NCBI GenBank assembly: GCA_029262835.1
Contig: JAJCYQ010000059.1
Location: 1 to 55,155 of the forward strand
Length of the DNA stretch: 55,155 nucleotides
Source: Bacteroidota bacterium
GTDB lineage: Bacteria > Bacteroidota > Rhodothermia > Rhodothermales > UBA10348
Direction: 5' to 3'
Below the pieces are notes generated by a model. That model made no database searches. It was not told the origin of the DNA and was given only the letters and a program-made list of their open reading frames with translations. Position 1 is the first letter of the stretch. Each line of letters begins with the position of its first letter. Shown piece by piece: positions 27,093 through 35,127 of this stretch. A program made the translations under genes and the position numbers.

Positions 27093-28703
27093 ATGACAGA
27101 CAGCGTCGCTTTCGACCCGGTGCTCGGCGGTGCCGCCATGCGGGATGCCGACCACCACACCAGCCAGGAACTCGGCGTCCCGGTCGCCGCGCTCATGGAG
27201 TGCGCCGGGCGGGCGGCAGCAGCGGTTGTCCGGCAACACACGCCCTCACGCGTAGGGATTCTATGCGGCACGGGCAACAATGGAGGCGATGGACTGGTCG
27301 TGGCGCGCCTTCTGGCCGAGCGCGGAACGTCCGTCGACGTGTACGTGAAAGACGGCAAGCTGACAGGCGAATCGGCCGTGAACCTTGGCCTTGTTGAGCG
27401 GTGGGCCGCTGCGCGCGCCGGCCTTGATGTACGCATCCACAGAGATCCAGATGCCGCCATGGAGCACATGGCGTCCTGCGATGTGCTGGTCGATGCCCTG
27501 CTTGGCACGGGCCTCGAGAGCGATGTGCGTGCGCCGCTTTCCGAACTCATTGACTGGATGAATGCGCACCGCCTGCCCTCGGGCGCCCAGCCTGTGCGTG
27601 TGGCCCTGGACATTCCGTCGGGGCTGTCAGCCAGCACGGGGCAGGTTTTGGGCACGTGCGTCCGCGCGCACGAAACCGTCACGTTCGCGTGCCTCAAGAC
27701 GGGTCACCTGACCGGACGCGGACCTGCTCTCTGCGGACGCGTCCACGTGGCCGACATCGGCATACCCCGATGGGTCCTCAATGAGTGGGTCGATGCGCCG
27801 TTGAGCGGCATCCGTCCCCGCAAGGCGGCCATAGCAGCCCTTCTTGCCCGGCACGGGGGCGATGCCGAGTCGCGCGAACACAAGTATGCCACAGGGCCAA
27901 CCGTCATACTCGGCGGCAGCGCCGCCTACCCCGGCGCCCCCGTTCTTGCGGCCCGCGCCGCCGCCCGTATGGGATCGGGATACGTGATTACGTGGTGCCC
28001 CGAGGACATCCGCGCCCACGTGCTGTCGCAGCACGCTGACATGCCTGTCATGTCCTGGCGGGCATCGGCTCCCGCGCTTTCGGACCTCGGCGCACACGCC
28101 GAGAAGGCGCGCGCCCTCGTTGTCGGCCCCGGTCTCGGACGCGACGCGGCGCTCGTCGAGGCGCTGAAATCCATATTGGAATCGTTCCAGGGCCCCGTCG
28201 TAATCGATGCGGACGCGCTTGTACTGCTCGCCGAGGAGCCCTCCTGGCTCCGGGCGCGCGCCCGGGAAAACTGGATCCTGACGCCACATGGCGGCGAATT
28301 TGCCCGCCTCATGAAGCGAGTGGATGTGGGCGGGCTGGTCAAGAACGCCGAGCCGGCGGACCCGGCCTTCAGCCCGGTTGCGGGCGCCCGCGCGCTGGCC
28401 GAAGCGTACGGCGTCACGGTGCTCCTCAAAGGCTGGCCGACGGTCGTGGCCGCCCCAGGGCGGGCGCCCGCCATCAATCCGACCGGTAATCCCGCCGCTT
28501 CGACGGCCGGTTCGGGCGATGTGCTCGCCGGTATGACGGGTGCCTGCCTGGCGCAGGGCATGGCGCCGTTCGATGCGGCCATGGCGAGTATACATGTAGC
28601 CGGCCGCTGCGCGGACGCCTGGACCGAGTCGCGGGCCGCGCGCAGTATGAATGCGGGCGATATCCTGAACCTCCTCCCGGCCGTACTCGCCGACTACGCC
28701 TGA
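27093..28703 (+). CDS. nnr: Bifunctional NAD(P)H-hydrate epimerase / dehydratase
   Basis: A 536-residue fusion of YjeF_N and YjeF_C domains that repairs damaged, hydrated NAD(P)H. The N-terminal epimerase holds ILCGTGNNGGDGLVVARLL and DALLGTGL. The C-terminal ADP/ATP-dependent dehydratase (about 240-530, ribokinase-like) holds GPGLGRDAALV, VIDADALVLLAEEP, LTPHGGEFARL, and the catalytic glycine-rich loop TAGSGDVLAGMTG. The start at 27093 is 7 bases after the lipoprotein stop. Its stop overlaps the start of the VanZ-like gene (TGATG), so it lies inside an operon. Confidence 0.94.
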   Translation: MTDSVAFDPVLGGAAMRDADHHTSQELGVPVAALMECAGRAAAAVVRQHTPSRVGILCGTGNNGGDGLVVARLLAERGTSVDVYVKDGKLTGESAVNLGLVERWAAARAGLDVRIHRDPDAAMEHMASCDVLVDALLGTGLESDVRAPLSELIDWMNAHRLPSGAQPVRVALDIPSGLSASTGQVLGTCVRAHETVTFACLKTGHLTGRGPALCGRVHVADIGIPRWVLNEWVDAPLSGIRPRKAAIAALLARHGGDAESREHKYATGPTVILGGSAAYPGAPVLAARAAARMGSGYVITWCPEDIRAHVLSQHADMPVMSWRASAPALSDLGAHAEKARALVVGPGLGRDAALVEALKSILESFQGPVVIDADALVLLAEEPSWLRARARENWILTPHGGEFARLMKRVDVGGLVKNAEPADPAFSPVAGARALAEAYGVTVLLKGWPTVVAAPGRAPAINPTGNPAASTAGSGDVLAGMTGACLAQGMAPFDAAMASIHVAGRCADAWTESRAARSMNAGDILNLLPAVLADYA

Positions 28704-29098
28704 TGCCCATCATTTCCCTTCGTGGCCCCCTCTGGCCCGCCGTCCTGTGGAGCATCATCGTGGTCATCCTGCTGACCGTTCCGACCAGTTCGCTGCACTC
28801 CTCCGACATCCTGGAATGGGACAAAGTGGTCCACTTTGGACTCTTTTTCGTCATGACATGGCTCTGGCTCGTGGCGGCCGGGCATCGGGGGCGGGGCGTG
28901 AGTATCCTGATCCTGGTGGCAGCCATCGCATTCGCATTCGCCAGCGAATGGTACCAGCATCTGCTCCCCATCCGGAGTATGGATATCTACGATGCACTCG
29001 CCGACAGCGCCGGTTCAGTGGCGGCCTGGGTCGTCTGGGCGTTTTTTCTGTGGCGGGACCGGAACGCGGACCGGGGGGATTCCCGTAAGAGAACGTAG
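28703..29098 (+). CDS. VanZ-like membrane protein
   Basis: A 131-residue protein with about four membrane helices. WDKVVHFGLFFVMTWLW and ASEWYQHLLPIRSMDIYDALADSAGS fit the VanZ family, with the conserved D-K-x-x-H-F and a D-x-x-D-x-x-A-N/D-x-x-G pattern. VanZ homologues are small membrane proteins, linked to teicoplanin resistance in one plasmid and otherwise of unknown role. It overlaps the nnr stop by one base and ends the run that starts at 24478. Confidence 0.85.
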   Translation: MPIISLRGPLWPAVLWSIIVVILLTVPTSSLHSSDILEWDKVVHFGLFFVMTWLWLVAAGHRGRGVSILILVAAIAFAFASEWYQHLLPIRSMDIYDALADSAGSVAAWVVWAFFLWRDRNADRGDSRKRT

Positions 29099-29185
29099 TC
29101 CGGCAGTCACAGCATCCCGGCAGCAACTTTTTTCCGAGTTGCGTCTCTTACCCATACACGTGTTTCATTTCATCGCTGATTCACG

Positions 29186-29191
29186 TATACT
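29186..29191 (+). promoter_or_regulatory. Possible -10 box of the TonB-family gene
   Basis: TATACT lies 37 bases upstream of the tonB-like ATG in a locally AT-rich gap. No good -35 sits at the expected distance, so this is weak. Confidence 0.25.
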
Positions 29192-29227
29192 TGTGACTTC
29201 CCTTGCAACACGCTTGAACGAAAAACC

Positions 29228-29887
29228 ATGGCACTGCGAAAAACAGACGAAGCAAACATCAAGAGGCGGTATCCGCTCTACGTGGAAATAGGCCTTGTGC
29301 TGACCCTCGCGCTCCTTATTGGAGCGTTCCGTCTCGACATGACGGCCGACGACAGTTTCGAAATCGATATGACGGAACAGGAAGTCGTCCAGATGGAAGA
29401 AATCATCCAGACCGAGCAGATCGAGAAGCCACCGCCGCCACCCCGTCCTCCGGTCCCGGTGGAAGTACCGAACGATGAGGTCCTGGATGACCAGGAGCTC
29501 GATCTCGACGTCTTTCTTGACCTCGATGAACCGGTAGACCTGCCGCCTCCGCCACCACCGGCAGCAGAGGAAGAAGAGCCGGAAGCAGAGATTTTTGTGA
29601 TTGTGGAGGAAATGCCTGAACTGATTGGCGGTCTCGCCGGATTGCAGAAGCGTATCCGCTACCCTGAAATTGCGAAGAAGGCTGGCGTCGAAGGCCGCGT
29701 CTTCCTCCAGTTCGTCGTTGACGAGCAGGGTAACGTGGTCAATCCGGTCGTGACACGCGGCATTGGCGCTGGGTGTGATGAAGAGGCCATTCGTGCCGTT
29801 CAGGAGGCCAAGTTCCAGCCGGGCATGCAGCGTGGCAAGCCGGTGAAGGTCAAGATGTCCCTTCCTATTACGTTCAAGTTGAAGTAG
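29228..29887 (+). CDS. TonB family energy-transducing protein
   Basis: A 219-residue protein of the classical TonB plan. One N-terminal membrane helix (about residues 16-34, VEIGLVLTLALLIGAF) is followed by an acidic, proline-rich periplasmic linker (EKPPPPPRPPVPVEVP; VDLPPPPPP) and a C-terminal TonB domain (about 130-219) with YPEIAKKAGVEGRVFLQFVVDEQGNV and AIRAVQEAKFQPGMQRGKPVKVKM. It should transmit the proton-motive force to outer-membrane receptors. It is monocistronic, closed by a strong terminator. ExbB and ExbD are not in the window. Confidence 0.92.
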   Translation: MALRKTDEANIKRRYPLYVEIGLVLTLALLIGAFRLDMTADDSFEIDMTEQEVVQMEEIIQTEQIEKPPPPPRPPVPVEVPNDEVLDDQELDLDVFLDLDEPVDLPPPPPPAAEEEEPEAEIFVIVEEMPELIGGLAGLQKRIRYPEIAKKAGVEGRVFLQFVVDEQGNVVNPVVTRGIGAGCDEEAIRAVQEAKFQPGMQRGKPVKVKMSLPITFKLK

Positions 29888-29960
29888 GGCCTGGCAGCAC
29901 GCCCTGATACGGGACGTTTTCGCGTTCCATGTCCCTCCGATGAACATGTACCTCCGATGA

Positions 29961-29999
29961 AAAAGGGGGGCGCGCCTGCGGCGCGCCCCCCTTTTTTTT
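29961..29999 (+). terminator. Strong rho-independent terminator after the TonB-family gene
   Basis: A perfect 12-bp GC stem (GGGGGGCGCGCC at 29965, its inverse ending at 29991, loop TGC) is followed by eight T. The stem is also preceded by AAAA. This is the clearest terminator in the window. Confidence 0.9.
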
Positions 30000-30068
30000 G
30001 CTAAATGAGGCTATTTTTTCGTTATCATTCAGCATGCGACCAGCCGCCAACCCCAACAAAAAGCACAC

Positions 30069-30308
30069 GTGGAACAGGATCCGACCTATCCCCGACGAGA
30101 AGACGTGGACCACATCGTGGATTCCATGCTGCGCGACCGCGACTTTCTGCTTGCCCAGGAAATAAAGCTCAAGGTTGACGAACTCAATGATATGCTTCGT
30201 CAGAGCGCCCGGCAGGACCTGAAAGCAGAAATCGAGGTCATGCAGGCCCCGACGAACGGCGGCAAGCGCACGCCACAGATCGAAGTCCGTGTACTGAAGG
30301 AGTTGTAG
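30069..30308 (+). CDS. Small protein of unknown function
   Basis: A 79-residue protein I do not recognise. It starts at GTG (30069); no in-frame ATG precedes it. It is charged and mostly helical (DVDHIVDSMLRDRDFLLAQ, then IKLKVDELNDMLRQSARQ) and ends in a basic segment. No signal peptide or membrane helix is visible, so it is likely cytoplasmic. It lies after the TonB terminator and is convergent with the amidohydrolase gene. The codon pattern fits a real gene, but support is only moderate. Confidence 0.55.
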   Translation: MEQDPTYPRREDVDHIVDSMLRDRDFLLAQEIKLKVDELNDMLRQSARQDLKAEIEVMQAPTNGGKRTPQIEVRVLKEL

Positions 30309-30341
30309 GCGATCTGGCGGCGGCGCCAACACCCGGCGCTG

Positions 30342-31697
30342 CTACCTGATCCGGTGCCCGGCCTGCATGACAAGCCCCACGTCGTGCATGGCACCCATGT
30401 CACTCGCAGGATTCCCGCGCACGGCAATGATATCGGCCGCGAGGCCACGTTGCAGTCGGCCGGCAACGCCGGAAAGCCCAAACGTATCGGCGTTCAGGCT
30501 CGTTGCAGCACGCAGCACATGGAGGGGCTCCATGCCGTACTCCACCATGAGGACCATTTCACGCGCATTCGTGCCGTGGGTATAGACGCCCACATCGCCC
30601 CCCATGCCTATGGCCACACCCGCCTCCATGGCCCAACGCATGGCCTGCTTCTTCACGCGGATGCGCTCCGGCTCGGGCGCGCTCCCCTTCTCCCAGCCGC
30701 CGTATCCCATGATCGATTCCACGGCAGCCAGCGTCGGGTACCAGACCACGCCGCTTTCGGCCATCTGGCGAAAGACCTCCGGCGTCCCGCCATCGCCGTG
30801 CTCAATCGTGTGCACGCCCGCTTCCAAGGCGCGGCGCATGCCCTCGGCCGTCCCCGCATGGGCCACGGTAACGCGTCCGCTCGATGCGGCCGTTTCGACA
30901 ATGAGCCGCAGTTCATTTACTGAAAACGTGGGCATGGCCTCTCCATTCGGCCCCCACCGGTAGTCCGCGTACACCTTGATGAAGTCAGCGCCACCGCCAA
31001 TCTGCTCTCGGACAACGCGGATAAGGTCATCGTGGCCATCAGCAACCTGCGCGCCGAGCGGCACCGTCACGCCCTCCCTAAAACCTTTCGGGCCGTAGCT
31101 GCCGGTGGCCACGATGGCCGGGCCGGCGACGAGCATGCGCGGCCCGGGAATGACGCCCTTTCCGACCGCCTGTTTGAGTCCCACATCGTCATACCCGGCG
31201 CCCTCCGCCCCCAGGTCACGGATCGTGGTCACACCCGCATGGAGGGTTTCTCGCAGATGCACGACGCCGCGCGCCACGCGTTCGGCCCGCGACTCCACAA
31301 GCACCTGGTCGTTCCACGACGTTTCATCGTACGGATGCAGCAGCACGTGCGAATGTCCCTCGATGATGCCCGGCATGAGCGTCATACCCGGAAGGTCCAC
31401 CTGCCTGGCATCCGCATGGCGCTGCATGAGTTCGGCGCGGGGGCCAACGTCAACGATGTGCTCCGCATCTACCAATACAACATAACCCTCATGCATGTCC
31501 TCGCCGTCAAACACGCGGTCTGGTACGAGCAGCACAGTTCCAGTGGCGGCGCTTTGCTGGATGGCGGTCGTCTGCTGGATGGCGGGCTCGCCGCTCGCCG
31601 GCGCCGCGACGAGAGTAGCGCAGACGAAGAGTGCAGACAGGAAGAGTGCGGACAGGAAAAAATGGTTTCTGACCGAAAAGAGGCGACGTAAAATCAT
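30342..31697 (-). CDS. Secreted amidohydrolase-family protein
   Basis: A 451-residue protein with a signal peptide (FFLSALFLSALFVCATLVAAPASG) followed by a metal-dependent hydrolase. LMPGIIEGHSHVLLHP holds the HxH metal ligands, FIKVYADYRW provides the lysine that is often carboxylated, VTVAHAGTAEGMRRALEAGVHTIEHGD gives two histidines, and VAIGMGGDVG the aspartate. This matches the Xaa-Pro dipeptidase/imidazolonepropionase-like branch of the superfamily, widespread as exported enzymes. A peptide substrate is possible. The start at 31697 begins the signal peptide. It is divergent from the cysteine-desulfurase-like gene. Confidence 0.88.
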   Translation of the reverse strand: MILRRLFSVRNHFFLSALFLSALFVCATLVAAPASGEPAIQQTTAIQQSAATGTVLLVPDRVFDGEDMHEGYVVLVDAEHIVDVGPRAELMQRHADARQVDLPGMTLMPGIIEGHSHVLLHPYDETSWNDQVLVESRAERVARGVVHLRETLHAGVTTIRDLGAEGAGYDDVGLKQAVGKGVIPGPRMLVAGPAIVATGSYGPKGFREGVTVPLGAQVADGHDDLIRVVREQIGGGADFIKVYADYRWGPNGEAMPTFSVNELRLIVETAASSGRVTVAHAGTAEGMRRALEAGVHTIEHGDGGTPEVFRQMAESGVVWYPTLAAVESIMGYGGWEKGSAPEPERIRVKKQAMRWAMEAGVAIGMGGDVGVYTHGTNAREMVLMVEYGMEPLHVLRAATSLNADTFGLSGVAGRLQRGLAADIIAVRGNPASDMGAMHDVGLVMQAGHRIR

Positions 31698-31836
31698 GGC
31701 TGGATGCGTGTGGAAGTGATAGGCGCGGCAATAGCGTGCGGTCGTGGGAGACTCGGCGGTTTGCCGTAGTTTAACAACCCTTGAAGCGTATTGAAAAACC
31801 ATCGCAGAAACCAACCGGCGGCCTCCCCGAATCTAC

Positions 31837-33201
31837 ATGACTCCACTCGATAGTGCATCTGTTCGACGTCAGTTTCCTTCCATGGATGTTCGCGATGAGG
31901 GTGTGCGCCGTATCTATATGGACAACCCGGGAGGCACACAGATCTGCCAGCAGGCGGTCGATGCCATGGTGTCCTACCTCCGGCACATGAATGCCAACGA
32001 TGGGGGACCCTTCATGACCTCCCGCCGGACCGACCTTCTCAAGGCCGAGGCGCACAATGCCGCGGCCGATCTGCTCGGCGCCGAGAGCGGCGACGAAGTC
32101 ATTTTCGGCCAGAACATGACGTCGCTGACGTTTTCGCTCTCGCGGAGCCTCGGGCGCGAACTGGATCCGGGCGATGAAATCGTCGTGACGCGAATGGACC
32201 ACGATGCGAATGTGAGTCCGTGGCTCATGCTGGCGGACGACCTCGGCCTCACGGTGCGCTGGATTGATTTCGATCCGGATACGGGCCGCTACGACGAGGC
32301 ATCGATTGAGGAAGCCATCACGGACCGCACGCGGATTGTGGCGGTCAACTATGCGAGCAACGCGCTCGGCACGGTCAATGATGTCAAGGACCTCACGGCT
32401 CGCGCCCACGCCGTCGGCGCCTGGAGCTACGTCGACGCCGTCCAGTTCACGCCGCATCTGCTGACCGATGTCCAGGCCATTGGCTGCGATTTTCTGGCAT
32501 GCTCGGCGTACAAGTTCTTCGGCCCCCACCAGGGCATGGTCTGGGGGCGCCGGGAGCTCCTGGAACGGCTCGTTCCCTACAAGGTGCGGCCAGCGAGCAA
32601 CGAACTGCCGTGGCGCTTCGAGACCGGAACGCTTTCGCACGAGGGCATGGCCGGGACGTTGGGCGCGGTCGAGTATCTGGCTGGACTTGGCGCGGCGGAG
32701 GTTGGCGCGGGGGGGTCGAGCGCGGCGGAGTCAGGGTCCAGCGCGGCGGGGTCGGGGGCGGCGGGCGCGGAGCCGGGCGCGGAGCTGGGCGTGGCGGGCT
32801 CGGGGGCGGCTGCCACCACCCCAAACCCGGAGCGGCGCGCCGCTCTCGTGCGCGCTTTTGAACGCATTGAGGCCTGGGAGGCACCCCTCTGCGAGCGTCT
32901 GCTGGGTGGCCTGGGAAGCATTCGCGGCGTGCACATCCATGGTCCCGGGCCCGAAGGCCGCGTCCCGACAGTTGCCTTCACGTCGGAATCCATGGCGCCG
33001 GCGGAGTTGGCGCGGCGTCTGGCCGAGCACAATATTTTCGTCTGGGATGGCGACTACTACGCGATGGAAGTTGTGAGGCGCCTCGGTCTGGACACGAGCG
33101 GCGGCATGCTGCGCATCGGCCTCGCGCACTACAACACGGCAGCGGAGGTCGACGAATTCCTGGATGTGGTCGAGACGCTTCTCGGCGGCACAGCGGCCTG
33201 A
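31837..33201 (+). CDS. Cysteine desulfurase-like (class V aminotransferase) protein
   Basis: A 454-residue PLP enzyme of the cysteine-desulfurase-like group (as in TIGR01976). IYMDNPGGTQ, then FGQNMTSLTFSLSRSLG, the PLP-contact segment YVDAVQFTPH, and the Schiff-base lysine in CSAYKFFGPHQG are seen. Between about residues 287 and 330 there is a low-complexity Ala/Gly/Ser/Glu insertion made of near-repeats, located between the catalytic core and the C-terminal domain. Whether it acts on cysteine is unknown; no active-site cysteine loop is obvious. Divergent from the amidohydrolase gene, with a 139-base shared upstream region. Confidence 0.85.
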   Translation: MTPLDSASVRRQFPSMDVRDEGVRRIYMDNPGGTQICQQAVDAMVSYLRHMNANDGGPFMTSRRTDLLKAEAHNAAADLLGAESGDEVIFGQNMTSLTFSLSRSLGRELDPGDEIVVTRMDHDANVSPWLMLADDLGLTVRWIDFDPDTGRYDEASIEEAITDRTRIVAVNYASNALGTVNDVKDLTARAHAVGAWSYVDAVQFTPHLLTDVQAIGCDFLACSAYKFFGPHQGMVWGRRELLERLVPYKVRPASNELPWRFETGTLSHEGMAGTLGAVEYLAGLGAAEVGAGGSSAAESGSSAAGSGAAGAEPGAELGVAGSGAAATTPNPERRAALVRAFERIEAWEAPLCERLLGGLGSIRGVHIHGPGPEGRVPTVAFTSESMAPAELARRLAEHNIFVWDGDYYAMEVVRRLGLDTSGGMLRIGLAHYNTAAEVDEFLDVVETLLGGTAA

Positions 33202-33228
33202 CGCTGGCCGGCGCAGGCAGAAGCAAGC

Positions 33229-33400
33229 TGAGCCTTCAAAACCTCGGCTGTTGATATATGCGGTGCAGACACTGCCGCCCAGAAAGCAGGCTCATCTTTC
33301 AAAGTCTGAAAGATCAGCCTGCGTCTTTGGCCCGCGTGGACCACTATGGGCCAGCGCAATATGTCGGTGTTCCGATTTGGACAGGCTCAGGTTTCAAAAA
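33229..33400 (-). repeat. Dispersed palindrome-bearing repeat, copy B
   Basis: Read on the minus strand this has the same order as copy A: head (TTGAAACCTGAGCCTGT, ending near 33381), palindrome 33286-33322 (16-bp arms, loop AAGTC, one arm mismatch), and tail (TTTTGAAGGCTCAGC, about 33234-33248). Even the spacers match, for example GGGCCAAAGACGCAGGCT and CCGCATATATCAAC. Confidence 0.75.
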
Positions 33401-33408
33401 ACCGGGAA

Positions 33409-33532
33409 GGCCGCCGCTAAACGGCCACGCCGACACCCGGGCCGCCGCAAAACGGCCGCGCCGACACCCCGGCCGCCGCAAAACGACCACGCCGACGCCC
33501 AGGCCGCCGCAAAACGACCACGTCGACACCCG
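33409..33532. repeat. 31-bp tandem repeat, four copies
   Basis: Units begin GGCCGCCGC at 33409, 33440, 33471 and 33502, each continuing AAAACG..CACGCCGACACCC with few changes. The period is not a multiple of three. It sits at the head side of the dispersed repeat, as the 15-bp tandem does for copy A. Confidence 0.8.
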
Positions 33533-33542
33533 GGCCCGGACG

Positions 33543-33821
33543 CTACAGGCTGATCACACCGTCAATGGCGCTTGCCTGGCGGTAAAGGTCCACGACGTGG
33601 TCGGCGCTCTCGACCTGGACATGCGTGGTAATACTCTGGTAGGTGCCTTTCGATGAGGCACGAACCTTTATTTCCTGCCCCTCGAAGACTGCCTGCAGGT
33701 CCAATGACCGCTCCTTTGGCGCAATGAACTTGAAGAGGTAGGTCGTAGGCCATTCATTCTGCTCATCGAGCAGCGCGCGGAATCGATCCCACCATGCAGG
33801 ATCGTGCGGTGTGTCGGACAT
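33543..33821 (-). CDS. DUF493 / YbeD-like protein
   Basis: A 92-residue protein that fits the DUF493 family (E. coli YbeD), a small alpha-beta fold: WPTTYLFKFIAPK, then the central VRASSKGTYQSITTHVQVESADHVVDLYRQASAIDGVISL. In some bacteria the relative is encoded near lipoate genes, but not here. The ATG at 33821 is preferred; a TTG four codons earlier is in frame. It is divergent from the DUF2231 gene. The biological role is unknown. Confidence 0.82.
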   Translation of the reverse strand: MSDTPHDPAWWDRFRALLDEQNEWPTTYLFKFIAPKERSLDLQAVFEGQEIKVRASSKGTYQSITTHVQVESADHVVDLYRQASAIDGVISL

Positions 33822-33930
33822 GCTCAGGCTCAACGCTCTCTGTCAACTCTATCTGGAAAGGCACGTATATTGGATGCGCGTAAAAAACCATGACGCGCTT
33901 CCGGGCACGTACACGTCACGATAGACTCCC

Positions 33931-34992
33931 ATGTTTCCACTTCCTGAATGGGCGCCCAATGTGCACCCGCTCATTGTCCACTTCCCCATCGGCATCCTGT
34001 TCACGGCTGCCCTCTTCGATCTCGTTGGTCTGGTGCTCCGCCAGCAGGATTTTCCACGGCGGGCGGCTATGATGCTCTACGCGCTGGGCGGCATTGCCGC
34101 GACGGCTGCGTATTTCACAGGCGAGGCCGCCGCCGATTCGGTGTTCCTGCCGACGGAGGCCAACGCGCTGCTCACCGAACACTCAGACCTCGGCCACTAT
34201 GTATTCTACTTCTTTGGTGGGTACGCCGTTGTCCGGGTCATCACGTTTTTCGCAGGTCTGGAGCGCATGTTTTTGCTGCGTGCGGCGATGGCGGTTCTGG
34301 GGGTTGCCGGGCTCGGGCTGCTGACCTATACGGCCGATCACGGCGCTGAGATGGTATTCCGGTATGGCGTTGGCGTCCAGGCCGTTGACGCCGGACCGGC
34401 CGTCGTGGCGGCACCATCCGATTCCTCACAGGTAGGACCCCAGGTGCTCGACGCTGGTGGCTGGATGTGGAAGCCGACGCGGGCCGCGGCCTGGCGGCAG
34501 CATATGGTCATTGACGGCAACCTGGCCTCGTCCAGCATGCGGGACGGCGGCGAGCAGGACGGCGCCCCCCGCGGCGATGTCCTTGGTCTCACGCCGGGCG
34601 CTGGACCCGTCACCATCTGGTTCGAGCACCCCATGGAAACAGCGCAGATTGACGCTGCACTCAATCTGGACAGTTTCGACGGCAGCGTCATGTTCGTGCA
34701 CAACCTGATCGACGCCCAGAATTATCATTTTACCGTACTTACGGACGGCGAAATGCGCCAGGGAGTAAGCGAGAACAGAGATTTGTACGTAATGGATGCA
34801 AAGCCCTACGACGCCAGTGATTGGCACAGCTACCGCGTCGTATCGGACCGTACCCATTTCCGGGCATATGCGGATGAAGCGCTTGTAACCCACGGACACG
34901 GCGACGCGGCTCCGAGTGGGCACATTGGCCTTCGCCTCAGCGGAGAGGGCACCGTGCTCGTTGATTTCATGCAGGTCGTCCCCGTCCGGTAA
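33931..34992 (+). CDS. DUF2231 membrane protein fused to a LamG/DUF1080-like beta-sandwich
   Basis: A 353-residue protein. The first 150 residues are a DUF2231 membrane domain with four helices, opening WAPNVHPLIVHFPIGIL, whose HPLIVHFP motif is diagnostic; such domains are suspected haem or redox modules. After a linker, residues 165-353 look like a concanavalin-type beta-sandwich similar to 3-keto-disaccharide hydrolase (DUF1080) or LamG domains: VIDGNLASSSM, MFVHNLIDAQNYHFTVLTDGE, WHSYRVVSDRTHFRAYADEALV, GHIGLRLSGEGTVLVDFMQV. The domain is probably periplasmic. The combination is unusual. Confidence 0.75.
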   Translation: MFPLPEWAPNVHPLIVHFPIGILFTAALFDLVGLVLRQQDFPRRAAMMLYALGGIAATAAYFTGEAAADSVFLPTEANALLTEHSDLGHYVFYFFGGYAVVRVITFFAGLERMFLLRAAMAVLGVAGLGLLTYTADHGAEMVFRYGVGVQAVDAGPAVVAAPSDSSQVGPQVLDAGGWMWKPTRAAAWRQHMVIDGNLASSSMRDGGEQDGAPRGDVLGLTPGAGPVTIWFEHPMETAQIDAALNLDSFDGSVMFVHNLIDAQNYHFTVLTDGEMRQGVSENRDLYVMDAKPYDASDWHSYRVVSDRTHFRAYADEALVTHGHGDAAPSGHIGLRLSGEGTVLVDFMQVVPVR

Positions 34993-35075
34993 CATGGCCG
35001 CGCGGAAGCGGCAACATGGCCGCATGCCTGTCAGCTTGGCAGGTAATGCGGTTTGGTATGATGTTCGCACGGGTA

Positions 35076-35096
35076 GGACGCAATAATATTACGTCC
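35076..35096. promoter_or_regulatory. 21-bp palindrome upstream of clpB
   Basis: Arms GGACGCAAT and ATTACGTCC around AAT, with one mismatched pair, end 31 bases before the clpB start. It could be an operator for heat-shock control; it is not a CIRCE element. No well-spaced promoter was found around it. Confidence 0.35.
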
Positions 35097-35127
35097 ACCC
35101 ACTGCCGTAATGGCGGGAGATAGCGAC

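Larger units (their letters stand above)
33202..33542. other. Repeat-filled gap of 341 bases
   Basis: No gene is supported between the class V aminotransferase gene and the DUF493 gene. It consists of copy B of the palindrome-bearing repeat followed by a 31-bp tandem repeat. Confidence 0.7.

Noticed and set aside
30034-30068. ATG at 30034 as the start of the small 79-residue protein.
   Set aside because: It is in a different frame from the protein and soon runs into unlikely sequence.
33409-33532. Possible CRISPR array.
   Set aside because: The whole 31-bp period is repeated with no variable spacers, and no cas genes are near.
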